Assembly (NCBI RefSeq): GCF_003945595.2
Contig: NW_024104423.1
Coordinates: 1 to 64,000, forward strand
Length of the DNA stretch: 64,000 nucleotides
Direction of reading: 5' to 3'
From: Pipra filicauda
Taxonomy: Eukaryota; Chordata; Aves; Passeriformes; Pipridae
Shown here: positions 63,384-64,000 of the stretch, one piece after another
Position numbering within the stretch: the stretch's first letter is position 1
Layout: every line of letters starts with the position of its first letter
Made by a program: the position numbers and the translations under genes
Notes under the pieces: model-generated
Told to the model about the DNA's origin: nothing
Database searches by the model: none
The model's input: only the letters and a program-made list of their open reading frames with translations

Positions 63384-64000
63384 GTATAGTAAAAATTAAA
63401 TTATAACCAGAATTGTTCAGATGAATTTTGCCATACGCTATCACAACACAATTTAAATGTGACACAACAATTGAAACTGTATTTATAGGTTCTGTTCCAT
63501 TTTATATTTACAGGGTTCTCTAGGAAGTATTGTAGCCTTACATAAAAGGCCTGATCAACTAGTTTCCTAAGCAGGCATCATGGCCAGTCCATTGGTGAAG
63601 ACTGGGTGTTAAACTGAGATGCCTTATTCTCCAAGTAGCTACTCTTTCCATTCTCCTCTGTGGAGAAAGGGTATTATTATGCTGTTTGTTTATTGTTTTA
63701 ATAAGGTTTCTGGTACGTTTTGCTTTAACACTTGAGTCTCTTGAGATTAACAGCAGTACAGCGTAAAGACAGTGATTTAATTATAAATGTAGTGGCTTCT
63801 GCCAATATCTGCTCAGCTTACTATATAAAATTTGGTTGTAAAGCTTCATTTCTGAGCCACAAAATAGGGTGGCAATGTAATTCAGGTGCTTAAAAATGCA
63901 ACAGCGTGCTTTCTTAAATCTACTCAGATTGAACTCAATGTTAACTCACAGCAGGTGTTCGGAAGGGGTTGCATAATGTGCTAAAACATTTAATTAGAAA
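63384..64000 (+). other. NDC80: NDC80 intron 7, continues past the window
   Basis: Starts with donor GTATAG at 63384. No further exon before the window end. Confidence 0.85.

Overview
The window is nuclear DNA from a bird. Three things point this way: several CR1 non-LTR retrotransposon copies with the typical ATTCTATG-type 3' tail, one LTR of the avian ERVL type, and a head-to-head gene pair, METTL4 (minus strand) and NDC80 (plus strand). The same pair sits head to head in human 18p11.32. The species cannot be fixed. Two nearly identical CR1 copies show that CR1 was active fairly recently in this lineage.

Layout. 1-2957 is a CR1 copy cut by the window edge, plus strand, with most of its ORF2 readable. 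2958 to about 38840 is a long AT-rich intergenic stretch in which I find no protein-coding gene. It holds decayed CR1 pieces (about 6205-6495, 8265-8400, 35400-36348, 38128-38175), a solo ERVL-type LTR (12961-13504), a small LTR fragment (near 32664) and simple repeats. 38840-55060 is METTL4, read leftwards. I could join eight coding exons with intact reading frame and consensus splice sites into a 479-residue MT-A70 family methyltransferase with the DPPW catalytic motif. 54820-55480 is a CpG-rich promoter shared by METTL4 and NDC80, with a YY1-type site on the METTL4 side and a CDE/CHR cell-cycle element on the NDC80 side. From about 55178 to the right edge is the 5' part of NDC80: one non-coding exon and six coding exons encoding residues 1-226. 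These cover the basic N-terminal tail with Aurora B-type sites and the calponin-homology domain. The gene runs off the window.

Inside NDC80, intron 1 carries an old CR1 3' fragment just downstream of the CpG island, and intron 6 carries a 2.35 kb antisense CR1 (60707-63056) nearly identical to the copy at the left edge. The two copies form a long inverted repeat about 58 kb apart that encloses METTL4 and the NDC80 promoter.

Functionally, NDC80 is the microtubule-binding subunit of the outer kinetochore, and its CDE/CHR promoter agrees with G2/M expression. METTL4 is an adenine N6-methyltransferase. They share a promoter but not an obvious pathway. I found no clear new biological system. The best leads are the promoter architecture, the inverted CR1 pair, a tandem (NAGNAG) acceptor and an A9 run in METTL4, and a few unexplained GC-rich blocks in the gene-poor half.
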